Source of the DNA: an uncultured Oscillibacter sp.
GTDB lineage: Bacteria > Bacillota > Clostridia > Oscillospirales > Oscillospiraceae
Assembly: GCF_910587525.1 (NCBI RefSeq)
Contig: NZ_CAJULS010000076.1
Span: 1 to 11,437 of the forward strand
Length of the DNA: 11,437 nt
Direction: 5' to 3'
Position numbers and translations under genes: made by a program. A model generated the notes under the pieces. It saw only the letters and a list, made by a program, of their open reading frames with translations. It searched no databases and had not been told where the DNA came from. Shown piece by piece: positions 1 through 7,333 of this stretch. Position 1 is the stretch's first letter. Every line of letters starts with the position of its first letter.

Positions 1-500
1 ATGGTCTTCCGAATCTCTGGCGGATATTTATAGAAAACGCTCAAAACTTCCCGGTTTATCTAATATTGAATCTTTCCGGAATATGCGCATAGACCGCCAC
101 TGCATTGAACTCTCGGGCCAGCTTTTCAGAACTCCCGGCATAGGGCTTACTATGGTTTGGTAAATATTTTGCTCGACAACCATACTCGATACTTCCATCT
201 CTTGCCCGCCGGGTTATTCCCCAATCCAAAGCAATACTGCTAGGTCGAGCAGGCTTTTCGCAGTTTATTATATCTGCGGCATTTGACAAGGCCTCATAAG
301 TCCGTCGTTTACACGAAATTTTTTGGGGGGCTCGAAGCTGTACCAATCGGCCTTGTTTGAAAAGCGGTGGATCTTTTCCACTGTGCCGCACTCAGAATTC
401 TTGAAATACACAGCGTATTCCTGCGATTTTTGCCTTCTCAACGGCAATTTTGGCCCATAAGTTCCCATATTTCGGTTATTGGTACAGCTTCTAAGAATAT
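1..500. other. Region without a convincing gene (possible decayed coding sequence)
   Basis: No reading frame here looks like a real gene. On the minus strand there are two overlapping open stretches in different frames, 468-268 (66 codons) and 391-56 (111 codons). Neither start has a recognisable ribosome-binding site and I recognise neither product. They overlap around a T6G6 homopolymer run at about 321-332, which could mark a frameshift in a former single gene. The three plus-strand frames are all interrupted by stops. Base composition is visibly more AT-rich and less codon-like than in the genes to the right. It is either intergenic sequence or the remains of a mobile element (see the hairpins at 523-589). 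I assign no function. Confidence 0.4.
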
Positions 501-522
501 GTGGTCGCCAGACCGTTTCGCT

Positions 523-589
523 GCGCCTTGAGGTGCGGACAATATCACGCCCTTATAGGGCAAGTGCAGTCCTCCCGTTATACGGGTGG
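523..589. repeat. Cluster of three short hairpins, possible IS200/IS605-type end
   Basis: Three small inverted repeats follow one another. They are GCGCC-TTGA-GGTGC at 523-536 (one G-T pair), GCCCT-TAT-AGGGC at 549-561, and CCCGT-TAT-ACGGG at 574-586, the last extendable by two more pairs across a T-T mismatch to 571-589. None is followed by a T-run on either strand, so they do not look like intrinsic terminators for the isomerase gene that ends at 611. Closely spaced subterminal hairpins with tiny loops are typical of IS200/IS605-family ends and of the structured RNA at the end of tnpB genes. No TnpA or TnpB protein can be read beside them, so this identification is only a suggestion. The hairpins themselves are plain in the sequence. 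Confidence 0.35.
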
Positions 590-610
590 TCCTGACTTTC
601 CTGATTCACT

Positions 611-1453
611 TTACTCAGTTCCAAAGGCCGCCTGAAGCGTCTCCACGTCCCGTCTGGCCAGATCGACCGGGTCCTCTCCCCCACAGGTCAGGTTAGGCCG
701 GTAGTAAAAATTCTCAGAGATAATCCAGCCGGAATACCCAATTTCCTGGATGGCCTCCACGGACTCCCGGAACTCAGTGATGCCCTGCCCCAACAGAACG
801 ATGGGTGTCTCCACCGTAATATATCCGTCCTCATTGGGACGAGACTCCTTCATATGGAAGTGGTCTATGCGCTCCTTCCCCAGTGCGCGGATCAGGTCCG
901 CCGGCTTTCCGGTTCCATACATCATTGGATTATGCGTATCAAAGCAGAGCGTTACCCTGCCGCCCAATCCATCTAGAAACGCCACATGCTCCTCCAAGGT
1001 CATGTCTGTCTCCATAGCGATATTGACCCCATAGGCATCCGCAATCTCCGCGGCACAGCGTTCCATCTCAAATACGTGCCGGCGCTTTGCCGCCGTGTTC
1101 ATACGCATCCCGTCCACAATGACTGTGGGAATTCCCATCTGATGTGCCGCAATAATTCCCTTCTCAATGCTCTCCCGGCAGATTCTCCCCTCCGGCGAGT
1201 CGGGACTGTGCCGGACATATCCCTGGTGGCCCAACGTGTACAGATGGATGGACAGCAGCTCAATGCCATACTTGGACGCAGCCTCCAGATAGTGCTCTTG
1301 TACACGCCGGTCCGTCAGCGGATAGGCGTGCAGGGATCCTCCTGCATCCCCCAGCTGCATACCGGTAAAGCCGGCCTCGCGGGCCATTTTCAGCGCCAGC
1401 GCGCCCCAGCAGGGAAAGCTCCATTCACACGCTCCAAACTTGAATCCGCTCAT
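611..1453 (-). CDS. Sugar phosphate isomerase/epimerase-like TIM-barrel protein (metal site intact)
   Basis: A 280-residue protein of the xylose-isomerase-like / AP-endonuclease-2 TIM-barrel superfamily, which includes inosose dehydratases, D-tagatose 3-epimerase and hydroxypyruvate isomerase. These cytosolic enzymes isomerise, epimerise or dehydrate sugars at a divalent metal. The expected metal and catalytic residues are present: His70 (SIHLYTL), Glu148 (METD), Asp172 and His174 (FDTHN), His198/His200 with Glu203 (HFHMKE), and Glu247 (SENFYY). Length is normal for the family. The start codon overlaps the stop of the upstream paralogue in an ATGA (1450-1453), and a GGAGG lies about 8 nt upstream inside that gene, so the two are probably translationally coupled. 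The N-terminal signature GACEWSFPCWGAL is shared with the paralogue. The substrate is unknown. Position beside LysR regulators and dehydrogenases suggests sugar or sugar-acid catabolism. Confidence 0.85.
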   Translation of the reverse strand: MSGFKFGACEWSFPCWGALALKMAREAGFTGMQLGDAGGSLHAYPLTDRRVQEHYLEAASKYGIELLSIHLYTLGHQGYVRHSPDSPEGRICRESIEKGIIAAHQMGIPTVIVDGMRMNTAAKRRHVFEMERCAAEIADAYGVNIAMETDMTLEEHVAFLDGLGGRVTLCFDTHNPMMYGTGKPADLIRALGKERIDHFHMKESRPNEDGYITVETPIVLLGQGITEFRESVEAIQEIGYSGWIISENFYYRPNLTCGGEDPVDLARRDVETLQAAFGTE

Positions 1454-2382
1454 ATCATATCCTCCCCGGCTGATTTTGTTTTGCTTTGAAATGCTGTTTG
1501 CAGAGCGTGGACATCCCTGTGGGCCAGCGACACATAATCCTCCCCCGGAGCTTGGAGTTTAGGATGGTAATACGGCGTATCCGAAAAAATCCACCCCGTG
1601 TATCCCGTGTCTTGAACGGCCTGCGCTGCCTCCGCGAAGCGCGCGATTCCCTGTCCGAGCAGGCTCGCCTCCTCTGTGGCAGGAAAGCCCTCTTTGTCGG
1701 GGGGGAAATCCCGTACCCGAAAGTGGTCCACTGGTTCTGCTCCAAAGGAACGAATCAGGTCCGCAGGTATATCGGAAGTGCAGATAAGCGGCGTGTAGGT
1801 GTCCATCGCCAGCTTCACTTTTCCATCAAAGGTATCCAGCAGCAGGCGCACCGCATCTGGAGCCAGGTCGGTGGATACCGCGATCCGAATGCCATGGCAC
1901 TCGCCCTGTTCCACCGCGTAGCGCAGGTTTTCCAGGGCATATTGGTTCTGGGCTGTACCAAAGGTCCCCTTCACCGCAATCGTAATGGAGGTAATTCCCA
2001 TCTGCTCCGCGGCGGCTACCCCGCTCCGGATGCTCTCCAGGCACTGTCCACCCTGCGGCGTGTTTTTGCTGTATTTTATAAAGCCCTGATAGTCCAGGGT
2101 GTACAGATAGATCGAGACAAGCTCCATTTGCCAGGAAGCCGCCGCCTCCAGATAATCCTCCTGTACACGACGGAAGGTCAGGGGGAAGGAATCCTTTCTT
2201 CTGAGATCCAAGCCATACCGCTCGTACTCCACATAACCGCTGTTTCCCGGATGTGGTTGAAGATATCCCCCGGCATCTGCGAGCTGTAGCCCCTCAAAGC
2301 CCGCCTCATGCGCCATTTGCACTGCCAGAGCACCCCAGCAGGGAAATGTGTGTTCACAGGCGCCAAACCGATATGCTTTCAT
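1450..2382 (-). CDS. Sugar isomerase/epimerase-like paralogue with degenerate metal site
   Basis: A 310-residue TIM-barrel protein clearly paralogous to its downstream neighbour (shared FGACExxFPCWGAL start, GGxL, RRVQExYLEAA, PADLIR, LLGQGI, SLAHRDV/DLARRDV-type segments). The residues that form the metal and catalytic site in the neighbour are mostly changed: His70 becomes Tyr92, Glu148 becomes Ser170, His174 becomes Tyr196, His200 becomes Arg222, Glu203 becomes Asp225 and Glu247 becomes Asp268. Asp194 and His220 remain. It also carries about 22 extra residues (roughly 42-63). The fold is intact and the frame unbroken, so it is not an obvious pseudogene. It may be a non-catalytic partner, a sugar-binding subunit, or an enzyme with altered chemistry. 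The ATG at 2382 is preceded by a strong AAGGAGG (2395-2389, 6 nt spacing). It is first in the two-gene operon, divergent from the LysR genes, which are its likely regulators. Confidence 0.82.
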   Translation of the reverse strand: MKAYRFGACEHTFPCWGALAVQMAHEAGFEGLQLADAGGYLQPHPGNSGYVEYERYGLDLRRKDSFPLTFRRVQEDYLEAAASWQMELVSIYLYTLDYQGFIKYSKNTPQGGQCLESIRSGVAAAEQMGITSITIAVKGTFGTAQNQYALENLRYAVEQGECHGIRIAVSTDLAPDAVRLLLDTFDGKVKLAMDTYTPLICTSDIPADLIRSFGAEPVDHFRVRDFPPDKEGFPATEEASLLGQGIARFAEAAQAVQDTGYTGWIFSDTPYYHPKLQAPGEDYVSLAHRDVHALQTAFQSKTKSAGEDMI

Positions 2383-2472
2383 ATAGAACCTCCTTAATTG
2401 ATTCGTAAAACTCCCAAATATGAACGAAGCCCTGTCAATCCTCCCAAAAGTCCCGAAATCAAATGGGCAGTG

Positions 2473-2501
2473 TTGATAAACAGGCCGAACTGTGTTATAA
2501 T
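2473..2501 (+). promoter_or_regulatory. Sigma-A promoter for the tandem LysR genes
   Basis: TTGATA (2473-2478) and TATAAT (2496-2501) are separated by exactly 17 bases, a near-perfect housekeeping promoter pointing at the LysR genes. Transcription would begin near 2508, giving a leader of about 150 bases before the TTG start at 2661. Confidence 0.65.
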
Positions 2502-2519
2502 AATTAAAAAATCATTATT
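2499..2519. promoter_or_regulatory. AT-rich dyad overlapping the LysR -10 box, candidate operator
   Basis: AATAAT (2499-2504) and ATTATT (2514-2519) form an inverted repeat with a 9-base spacer that overlaps the -10 hexamer and start site. Its position would suit autorepression by one of the LysR proteins. AT-rich dyads arise easily by chance, so this is tentative. Confidence 0.25.
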
Positions 2520-2660
2520 TTAGCTTGATTTGCGCCGCTCATGAGGCATCCGAAAAAGGCGTATCTCCATGAGAGGAACCGAGTTTGTACCATAACATAT
2601 CAAACGCCGCGCTGGGGTTTTCCGGCGGCATGTGGCGGCGGTGTATCGAAGGGGTGAGCC

Positions 2661-3605
2661 TTGTTGGATATCCGGGAGCTAAAGTATTTTGCTCAGATTG
2701 CGTCCTCTGCCAGCTACTCCGCAGCGGCAGAAAAGCTGTACATCTCCCAGCCCGCGCTGAGCAAGGTTATTCAGAAAATGGAAAACGAGCTTGGGTTCAA
2801 GCTGTTCTACACCTGCCAGCGCCAACAGAAGCTGACAGAGGCCGGCCATCGTCTCTACGAAAAAGCCCTGCGGGTCATCAGTGAGTACGACGGCATCGCC
2901 AACGCAGTCCAGCTGGATGAGGACGCCTATCAGGGTCAGGTTTTCCTGGGCTTTCCGGCTGTGGCAGGCACCTGCTTTTTCTGTGAGCTGATTGCCGAGT
3001 TCTCCAAAGCCTATCCGAATATCAAGCTGTGTATTAAGGAGGGCGGCGCCCAGCGGATCATGGCCGATGTGGAGTCCGGTACTTTGGATATCGGGTGCGC
3101 TGTCATGCCGGTATCCGAAGAGCGGTTTGAGCTCTGGCCCTTTGTGCGGGACATCTCTCGCCTTGTGGTCAGCGACGTCCACCCGCTGGCGGACAAACGG
3201 CGGATTACCCTTCCGGAACTGAAAGACGAATTTTTTGTGCTGCTGGGCACAGAGTTTTCCACTCACCACGACATCTGCGCCGCGCTACGCGATGCGGGTT
3301 TTGAGCCAAAACTCCGGCTGCTCTCCACGCAGTGGGACTTCATCATCCAGCTGGTGCGGCTGAATTACGGAATCTCCTTCCTTCCGCAGTCCCTCTTTCA
3401 GCGATTCTCTTACCCGGATATCCGCCTGCTGGAGGTGGACCATCTGATGCGGTATCAAGACCTTGTCCTGATCACCAAAAAGAAACGCTATCTCTCCAGA
3501 AACACAGTGTGCTTCATTGACTTTGTCAGCGAACGGATGCGTCAAAAGGGCTTTGCCTCCATAGCGGGCCAGACCGGCCGGCTGTTTCCGGAAGCCGCAC
3601 GATGA
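2661..3605 (+). CDS. LysR-family transcriptional regulator (first of tandem pair)
   Basis: A full-length LysR-type regulator of about 314 residues. The N-terminal winged helix-turn-helix covers about residues 1-60 (MLDIRELKYF, then the recognition region SYSAAAEKLYISQPALSKVI at 18-37). A periplasmic-binding-protein-like effector domain follows from about 90 to 295. The start is TTG: two TTG codons stand in a row at 2661 and 2664, preceded by AGGGG, and the second gives the form seen in the neighbour (DIRELK against DIHELK). It is followed after 12 bases by a paralogous LysR gene, so the two form one operon from the promoter at 2473-2501. It is divergent from the isomerase operon and is likely its regulator. 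The effector cannot be deduced from the sequence. Confidence 0.92.
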   Translation: MLDIRELKYFAQIASSASYSAAAEKLYISQPALSKVIQKMENELGFKLFYTCQRQQKLTEAGHRLYEKALRVISEYDGIANAVQLDEDAYQGQVFLGFPAVAGTCFFCELIAEFSKAYPNIKLCIKEGGAQRIMADVESGTLDIGCAVMPVSEERFELWPFVRDISRLVVSDVHPLADKRRITLPELKDEFFVLLGTEFSTHHDICAALRDAGFEPKLRLLSTQWDFIIQLVRLNYGISFLPQSLFQRFSYPDIRLLEVDHLMRYQDLVLITKKKRYLSRNTVCFIDFVSERMRQKGFASIAGQTGRLFPEAAR

Positions 3606-3617
3606 GGAGGCGCTGCC

Positions 3618-4550
3618 TTGGATATTCATGAGTTAAAATGCTTTGCGCAGGCCGCAAAGGACGGCAGTTACTCTGTTGCCGCCGCAAAGCTGTGCATTTC
3701 TCAGCCAACCCTCAGCAAAATTATCCAACGGATGGAAAGCGAGCTGGGAACGGAACTTTTTTACACTTTTCAGCACCGGCAGCGGCTCACCGATGCCGGA
3801 GAGGCCCTGCTGAAAAAGGTCCTCCGCGTAATCCATGAGTATGACAGCATTACAGAATCTCTGCACCTGAACGACCGTGCCTGTCAGGGACAAATTTTTG
3901 TAGGCTTCCCTCCCATAGCGGGAATTTGCTATTTTGGAGAACTGATTGCCTCCTTTTCTACGCAATACCCCGGCATCAAGGTCTGCGTCACAGAGGCTGG
4001 CAGTCAGGATATTATGGACGCCGTGGAATCTGGCGCACTGGATGTCGGCTGCGCCAGCGCACCGGTCCCGGAGGATAAGTTTGACCACGTTAAATTTATA
4101 CATGACAGCTACTGTTTGGCGGTCAGCAGCCATCATCCTTTATCCAGGCGGGATGCGGTCTCTGTGGGCGAGCTGAAAAACGAGACTTTTATCGTCTCTG
4201 ACAGCAGCTTTTCCACCTACCACTCCATGCGCTATGCCTGCCGGGAGGTGGGATTTGACCCCAAGATTGCCCTGTATTCCGCCCGGTGGGACTTTATTGT
4301 CCAAATGGTCCGGCTGAACTATGGAATTTCTTTCCAGCCCCGCTCAATTTTCAAGCGGTTCTCCTTTCCAGATATTCATCTTCTGGAGGTTCGGCATCCG
4401 ATCATGGACCACTGGCTGGAGCTGATTACGAAAAAGAATGTCTACACCTCCAGGGGGGTCAACTGTTTCATCAGCTTCGCCATGGAGCGGATGGAACAGG
4501 ACCCCGACGCTTCGGCGCTCGTATCTCCGCTGGCCAGGCGAATTGATTGA
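3618..4550 (+). CDS. LysR-family transcriptional regulator (second of tandem pair)
   Basis: A 310-residue LysR-type regulator with an N-terminal helix-turn-helix (SYSVAAAKLCISQPTLSKII, about 17-36) and a C-terminal effector-binding domain. It is clearly a paralogue of the preceding gene. Near the effector-domain C terminus, WDFIVQMVRLNYGISF aligns almost residue for residue with WDFIIQLVRLNYGISF of the first copy, as does the FxRFSxPDIxLLEV segment. TTG at 3618 is the start, with AGGAGG at 3605-3610 touching the stop of the first LysR gene. The effector-domain residues differ more than the DNA-binding helices, so the pair may read related operators but sense different ligands. It ends just before a strong terminator and converges with the dehydrogenase operon. 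Confidence 0.92.
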   Translation: MDIHELKCFAQAAKDGSYSVAAAKLCISQPTLSKIIQRMESELGTELFYTFQHRQRLTDAGEALLKKVLRVIHEYDSITESLHLNDRACQGQIFVGFPPIAGICYFGELIASFSTQYPGIKVCVTEAGSQDIMDAVESGALDVGCASAPVPEDKFDHVKFIHDSYCLAVSSHHPLSRRDAVSVGELKNETFIVSDSSFSTYHSMRYACREVGFDPKIALYSARWDFIVQMVRLNYGISFQPRSIFKRFSFPDIHLLEVRHPIMDHWLELITKKNVYTSRGVNCFISFAMERMEQDPDASALVSPLARRID

Positions 4551-4555
4551 TTTTG

Positions 4556-4594
4556 AAAGAGGCCGCCGGCTGCATCTGGCGGCCCTCTTTTTTT
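4556..4594 (+). terminator. Rho-independent terminator of the LysR operon
   Basis: Left arm AAAGAGGCCGCC (4556-4567) pairs with GGCGGCCCTCTTT (4578-4590), with one bulged base, followed by a run of seven T (4588-4594). The hairpin begins six bases after the LysR stop. The stop codon of the converging zinc alcohol dehydrogenase (TAA, complement of 4593-4595) lies inside the T-run. On the minus strand only a weak T-run follows, so termination of the converging operon here is less certain. Confidence 0.85.
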
Positions 4595-5639
4595 ATTCCC
4601 CGCCATTGGGCTCGATGATGATCTTGATAGAAGCAGGGTCCGCCCAATTCAAATCCAGCGCTTCGAAATATTGTTCCAGTGGGAACGTATGTGTAATGGA
4701 GAGCTCCGGATCGATCTTTCCGGCAGCCATGGCGGCAAGACATTTGCTGAAGCTATGGTGCTGGAAGGTACTCCCGATGTAATTCAGTTCCTTGCGGACA
4801 AACAGTCCCATATCCAGCGAAACCGTTCGCTTCTCCGTGGCAGGGAAGGAGTAATTGGCGAAGGTTCCCCCCGCTTTCAGCAGGGAAATACTGCGCTCAG
4901 ACAGCTCCGCGTTTCCAATGGTGTCGATGATATAGTCCAGCCCGTGAGGGAAGCGTTTCCGCAGGATCGCCTCATGGATGCTGAAGTCGCTGGGATCTGC
5001 CAGAATGGTGGACACCCCCCGGCTGGCGATACGCTCCAGCTTGTTCATCTGGCAGTCCAACGCCGTCACGGTACCGGCCGCAGTCCCCTTTGCCAGTTGG
5101 GCCATCAAATTTCCGCTGGCGCCGCAGCCCAGGATCAGGACGTCCGCGGAGCAGGGAATCTCACACCGCTCGATGCACCGAAAACAGCAGCCCACAAGCT
5201 CTGTTAAGGCTGCCGCCTTGAAAGAGACATTATCGGGAATGGCATAGACATGGCTCTCATTCACGGCGACCAGCTCCGCCATGGCACCGTTGACACTGTG
5301 GCCAATGGCCTGATAGTCCTCGCAAAAGGAGAATTCTCCACGCTGACAGTGGTAGCACGTCCAGCACGGCATCCCATTGTCCGCCGTGACCCTGTCCCCC
5401 GGCTGGAAACGGCGCACCTCTTTGCCTACCCGCTCCACAACACCGGAGAATTCATGCCCTGGAATGACCGGGTAGCGGCCCAAAACCGCGCCGTTCCGGT
5501 CATGGCTGGTATCCGCCGGTTTACAGATGCCGCAGGCCTTGACGCGGATCACCACCTGATGATCTCCGCAGACCGGCTCCGGCATCTCGATGATACCTCC
5601 GTTGACACGGCCCGGCTTTTGATAGAGCAATGCTTTCAT
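4593..5639 (-). CDS. Zinc-dependent alcohol/polyol dehydrogenase (MDR family)
   Basis: A 348-residue medium-chain dehydrogenase of the sorbitol/threonine dehydrogenase type, oxidising a secondary alcohol with NAD(P). Residues 1-150 form the GroES-like catalytic domain with Cys39 (ACGICKPAD), His62-Glu63 (PGHEFSG) and Glu147 (ALTELVG) as catalytic zinc ligands. Structural-zinc cysteines are at 92, 95, 98 and 106. The Rossmann domain has GCGASG at 171-176, and Asp195 at the end of the second strand suggests NAD over NADP. The segment after Cys39 reads KPAD, not the usual GTD/GSD, so the usual proton-relay Ser/Thr position is altered. ATG at 5639 has a GGGGGAG about 9 nt upstream. It is the last gene of a four-gene operon, 18 bases after the VOC gene, and its stop lies in the T-run of the converging terminator. 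Confidence 0.88.
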   Translation of the reverse strand: MKALLYQKPGRVNGGIIEMPEPVCGDHQVVIRVKACGICKPADTSHDRNGAVLGRYPVIPGHEFSGVVERVGKEVRRFQPGDRVTADNGMPCWTCYHCQRGEFSFCEDYQAIGHSVNGAMAELVAVNESHVYAIPDNVSFKAAALTELVGCCFRCIERCEIPCSADVLILGCGASGNLMAQLAKGTAAGTVTALDCQMNKLERIASRGVSTILADPSDFSIHEAILRKRFPHGLDYIIDTIGNAELSERSISLLKAGGTFANYSFPATEKRTVSLDMGLFVRKELNYIGSTFQHHSFSKCLAAMAAGKIDPELSITHTFPLEQYFEALDLNWADPASIKIIIEPNGGE

Positions 5640-5657
5640 ATCGATGTCTCCCCCTCT

Positions 5658-6182
5658 TTATTGAATCAGAGCCTGAAGCGCCTCCTCCGGCATGGAGGCG
5701 CGGGGCCCGACGACACGGCTGCCCACCTCAAAGGTGATGCCAAGCTCCTCCCGCATATCGAAATAGGCAAAGTGCCGCCCAAGGAAGTACCCCTCCATCA
5801 GGGGGGTCTTCCCCACCTCTTCCCGCAGAAACCGCAGACCCTCCTCCCGGTTTGCCAGGCGAATATTCAAGTGGTGAATCCCCGGACCGTGCTCCTCTAA
5901 AAAGTCATTGATTGGACCGCCGGCGCTCCCCTCCACCGGGGCGAACATCTCAATATCCATACCGCCCATAAAGAAGTTCGCCTGCTGATAGGCATATTCA
6001 CCCTGGACGCCGTGATAGATCTGCGGTTCCAGCTTGCCCTCGTGAATCAGCTCCAGCGACTTGCCAAAGGTCAGGGAGCTTTCGTCAATCCCCAGCCATC
6101 TGCGCATCTGCGCCAAGCCCTCTTCCAGATCCCGCACAACTACGGCTACCTGACAGACCAGATCCAATTTCAGCTTTGTCAT
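5658..6182 (-). CDS. VOC-superfamily protein (glyoxalase / methylmalonyl-CoA epimerase-like)
   Basis: A 174-residue vicinal-oxygen-chelate protein with two beta-alpha-beta-beta-beta modules. Positions corresponding to metal ligands can be seen: Gln11 (CQVAVVV), Glu78 (DIEMF), His103/His104 (GIHHLNI) and Glu152 (ITFEVG). The GPGIHHL motif is typical of methylmalonyl-CoA epimerase and related VOC enzymes. The protein is longer than a minimal epimerase. The family covers epimerases, isomerases, lyases and dioxygenases, so the reaction is unknown. ATG at 6182 has AAAGGAG 8 nt upstream, overlapping the stop of the iron dehydrogenase gene. A paralogue lies two genes upstream in the same operon (7334-7828), with the iron dehydrogenase between them, so the two VOC proteins may act in sequence or as a heteromer. 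Confidence 0.82.
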   Translation of the reverse strand: MTKLKLDLVCQVAVVVRDLEEGLAQMRRWLGIDESSLTFGKSLELIHEGKLEPQIYHGVQGEYAYQQANFFMGGMDIEMFAPVEGSAGGPINDFLEEHGPGIHHLNIRLANREEGLRFLREEVGKTPLMEGYFLGRHFAYFDMREELGITFEVGSRVVGPRASMPEEALQALIQ

Positions 6183-6197
6183 AACCGGTAACTCCTT

Positions 6198-7319
6198 TCA
6201 CAGCCGAAGGCGGTAGACCATTTCAGCCTCCGCCGGTGTAAACGGCACATAGCTGGCGGTCAAAAGCCTTTGCTTTGTCTGGAAAATACTCTCGACGAAG
6301 GGAGCAATGTCCGCTTCGGTCATTCCGGCTTCCCGAAGCCTCCGGGGCGGGCAGAGCTGATTCAGCAGGCGTTCCAGCCCGGCAAACGGAGCTGCCGTAT
6401 CCAAGCCAGTTCTGCGCAGCGCCGGAATCAAGAGCTGCCGCAGTTCTTCCAACAGCGGGCCGTCCGCCGCCTCTTCATAATGTGTAAACACCGCTGTCAG
6501 AAATTGACAGATAGCCTCTCCGTGGGGCATCTTACAGCGCTCCCCAACGGGATAGGCCAGCGCATGGACAGGCCCGGCTCCGCCGTTGTTGACGGCCATA
6601 CCGGCAAGGCAGCTGGCCGTTAGAAACTGCTTTTCCAAACCGGCCCTGGCAGCTTCCCCGCTCAGAGTCAGGGCGGCGTAACCGTCCATCAGAAGCGTAA
6701 TAGCGCGTGCTCCCATGGCGCGTGCCATCTCATTTCCTCCAGTGGCGGAGACATAGGATTCCATGGCGTGTCCCAGCGCGTCCACCGAGCAGTGAATGAA
6801 CGTGCGCCAGGGCAGGCCGGAGAGCAGCTCCGGCACCAGCACCGCATGGGCCGCAGATAACTCCGGCGCCAGCACGCCCATTTTCAGGCCGGTATCCTCC
6901 ATGGTGACGATTCCGCCGAAGGTGACCTCGCTGCCGGTTCCGCAGGTGGTCGGCAGAGCAATGAGCTCCTTATCCAATATCAGAGGAATTGTCTGCTCCA
7001 TGACCCTCCGGCAGGGATAGGCGTTTTTGACACATAGAATCTTGGCGGTGTCGATGACGCTCCCTCCGCCCATGGCGATCACGCGATGAACCGGGAGTGC
7101 AGCGATGTCCTGCAAAATAGCGTCGATCATGCTCTCTGTAGGCTCGCCGGGGCCGTATTGGTCCTTTAGCAGCACCTGACAGGAGAGGGACCGCGCAGAC
7201 CTCTCGTATAACACGCTCTCCGTAAAAAGCAGATCGCCCTCCCCCACAGAGAAAGCCTCTGCAAAGTCATAGAATTTTTCAAAACAGCTGACTACAGGCC
7301 GCACGCAAAACATCTGCAC
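6198..7319 (-). CDS. Iron-containing alcohol dehydrogenase, 4-hydroxybutyrate dehydrogenase-like
   Basis: A group III (iron-dependent) alcohol dehydrogenase of about 373 residues. It carries the NAD(P)-binding GGGSVIDTAK (84-93) and TTCGTGSE (124-131). Metal ligands are Asp180 and His184 (VDALGHAMESYVS), His252 (PVHALAYP) and His266 (MPHGEA). From memory, the sequence resembles Clostridium kluyveri 4-hydroxybutyrate dehydrogenase along its whole length, including the PTTCGTGSEVT, PHGEAxxQF and TKQRLL segments, so 4-hydroxybutyrate or another short omega-hydroxyacid/aldehyde is a reasonable substrate. I chose GTG at 7319: a G-rich Shine-Dalgarno (7335-7327) sits 7 nt upstream and the resulting MQMF start matches that enzyme. 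ATG at 7313 is the alternative. The frame stays open to an ATG at 7391, but that would overlap the upstream VOC gene. It lies between the two VOC genes of the operon. Confidence 0.9.
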   Translation of the reverse strand: MQMFCVRPVVSCFEKFYDFAEAFSVGEGDLLFTESVLYERSARSLSCQVLLKDQYGPGEPTESMIDAILQDIAALPVHRVIAMGGGSVIDTAKILCVKNAYPCRRVMEQTIPLILDKELIALPTTCGTGSEVTFGGIVTMEDTGLKMGVLAPELSAAHAVLVPELLSGLPWRTFIHCSVDALGHAMESYVSATGGNEMARAMGARAITLLMDGYAALTLSGEAARAGLEKQFLTASCLAGMAVNNGGAGPVHALAYPVGERCKMPHGEAICQFLTAVFTHYEEAADGPLLEELRQLLIPALRRTGLDTAAPFAGLERLLNQLCPPRRLREAGMTEADIAPFVESIFQTKQRLLTASYVPFTPAEAEMVYRLRL

Positions 7320-7333
7320 TGTGCATCCCCCCC

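Larger units (their letters stand above)
2383..2660. promoter_or_regulatory. Divergent control region between isomerase operon and LysR genes
   Basis: This 278-base region separates two divergent operons, the classical arrangement for LysR regulators and their targets. On the plus strand a near-consensus sigma-A promoter lies at 2473-2501. On the minus strand a TTGACA occurs at 2438-2433, but no good -10 follows at the proper distance. That would fit an activator-dependent promoter for the isomerase operon, though it is weak evidence. A loose dyad, TTCGT (2402-2406) and ACGAA (2424-2428), sits between that TTGACA and the ribosome-binding site. The 150-base stretch 2510-2660 upstream of the first LysR gene holds no gene I can support. 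Confidence 0.55.

Noticed and set aside
1486..2289. Plus-strand open frame of 267 codons opposite the second isomerase-like gene
   Set aside because: It lies fully antisense to a gene with clear paralogy to its neighbour, and its translation shows no recognisable family.
2585..2884. Plus-strand open frame of 99 codons before and across the first LysR gene
   Set aside because: It overlaps the LysR DNA-binding domain out of frame and has no ribosome-binding site or recognisable product.
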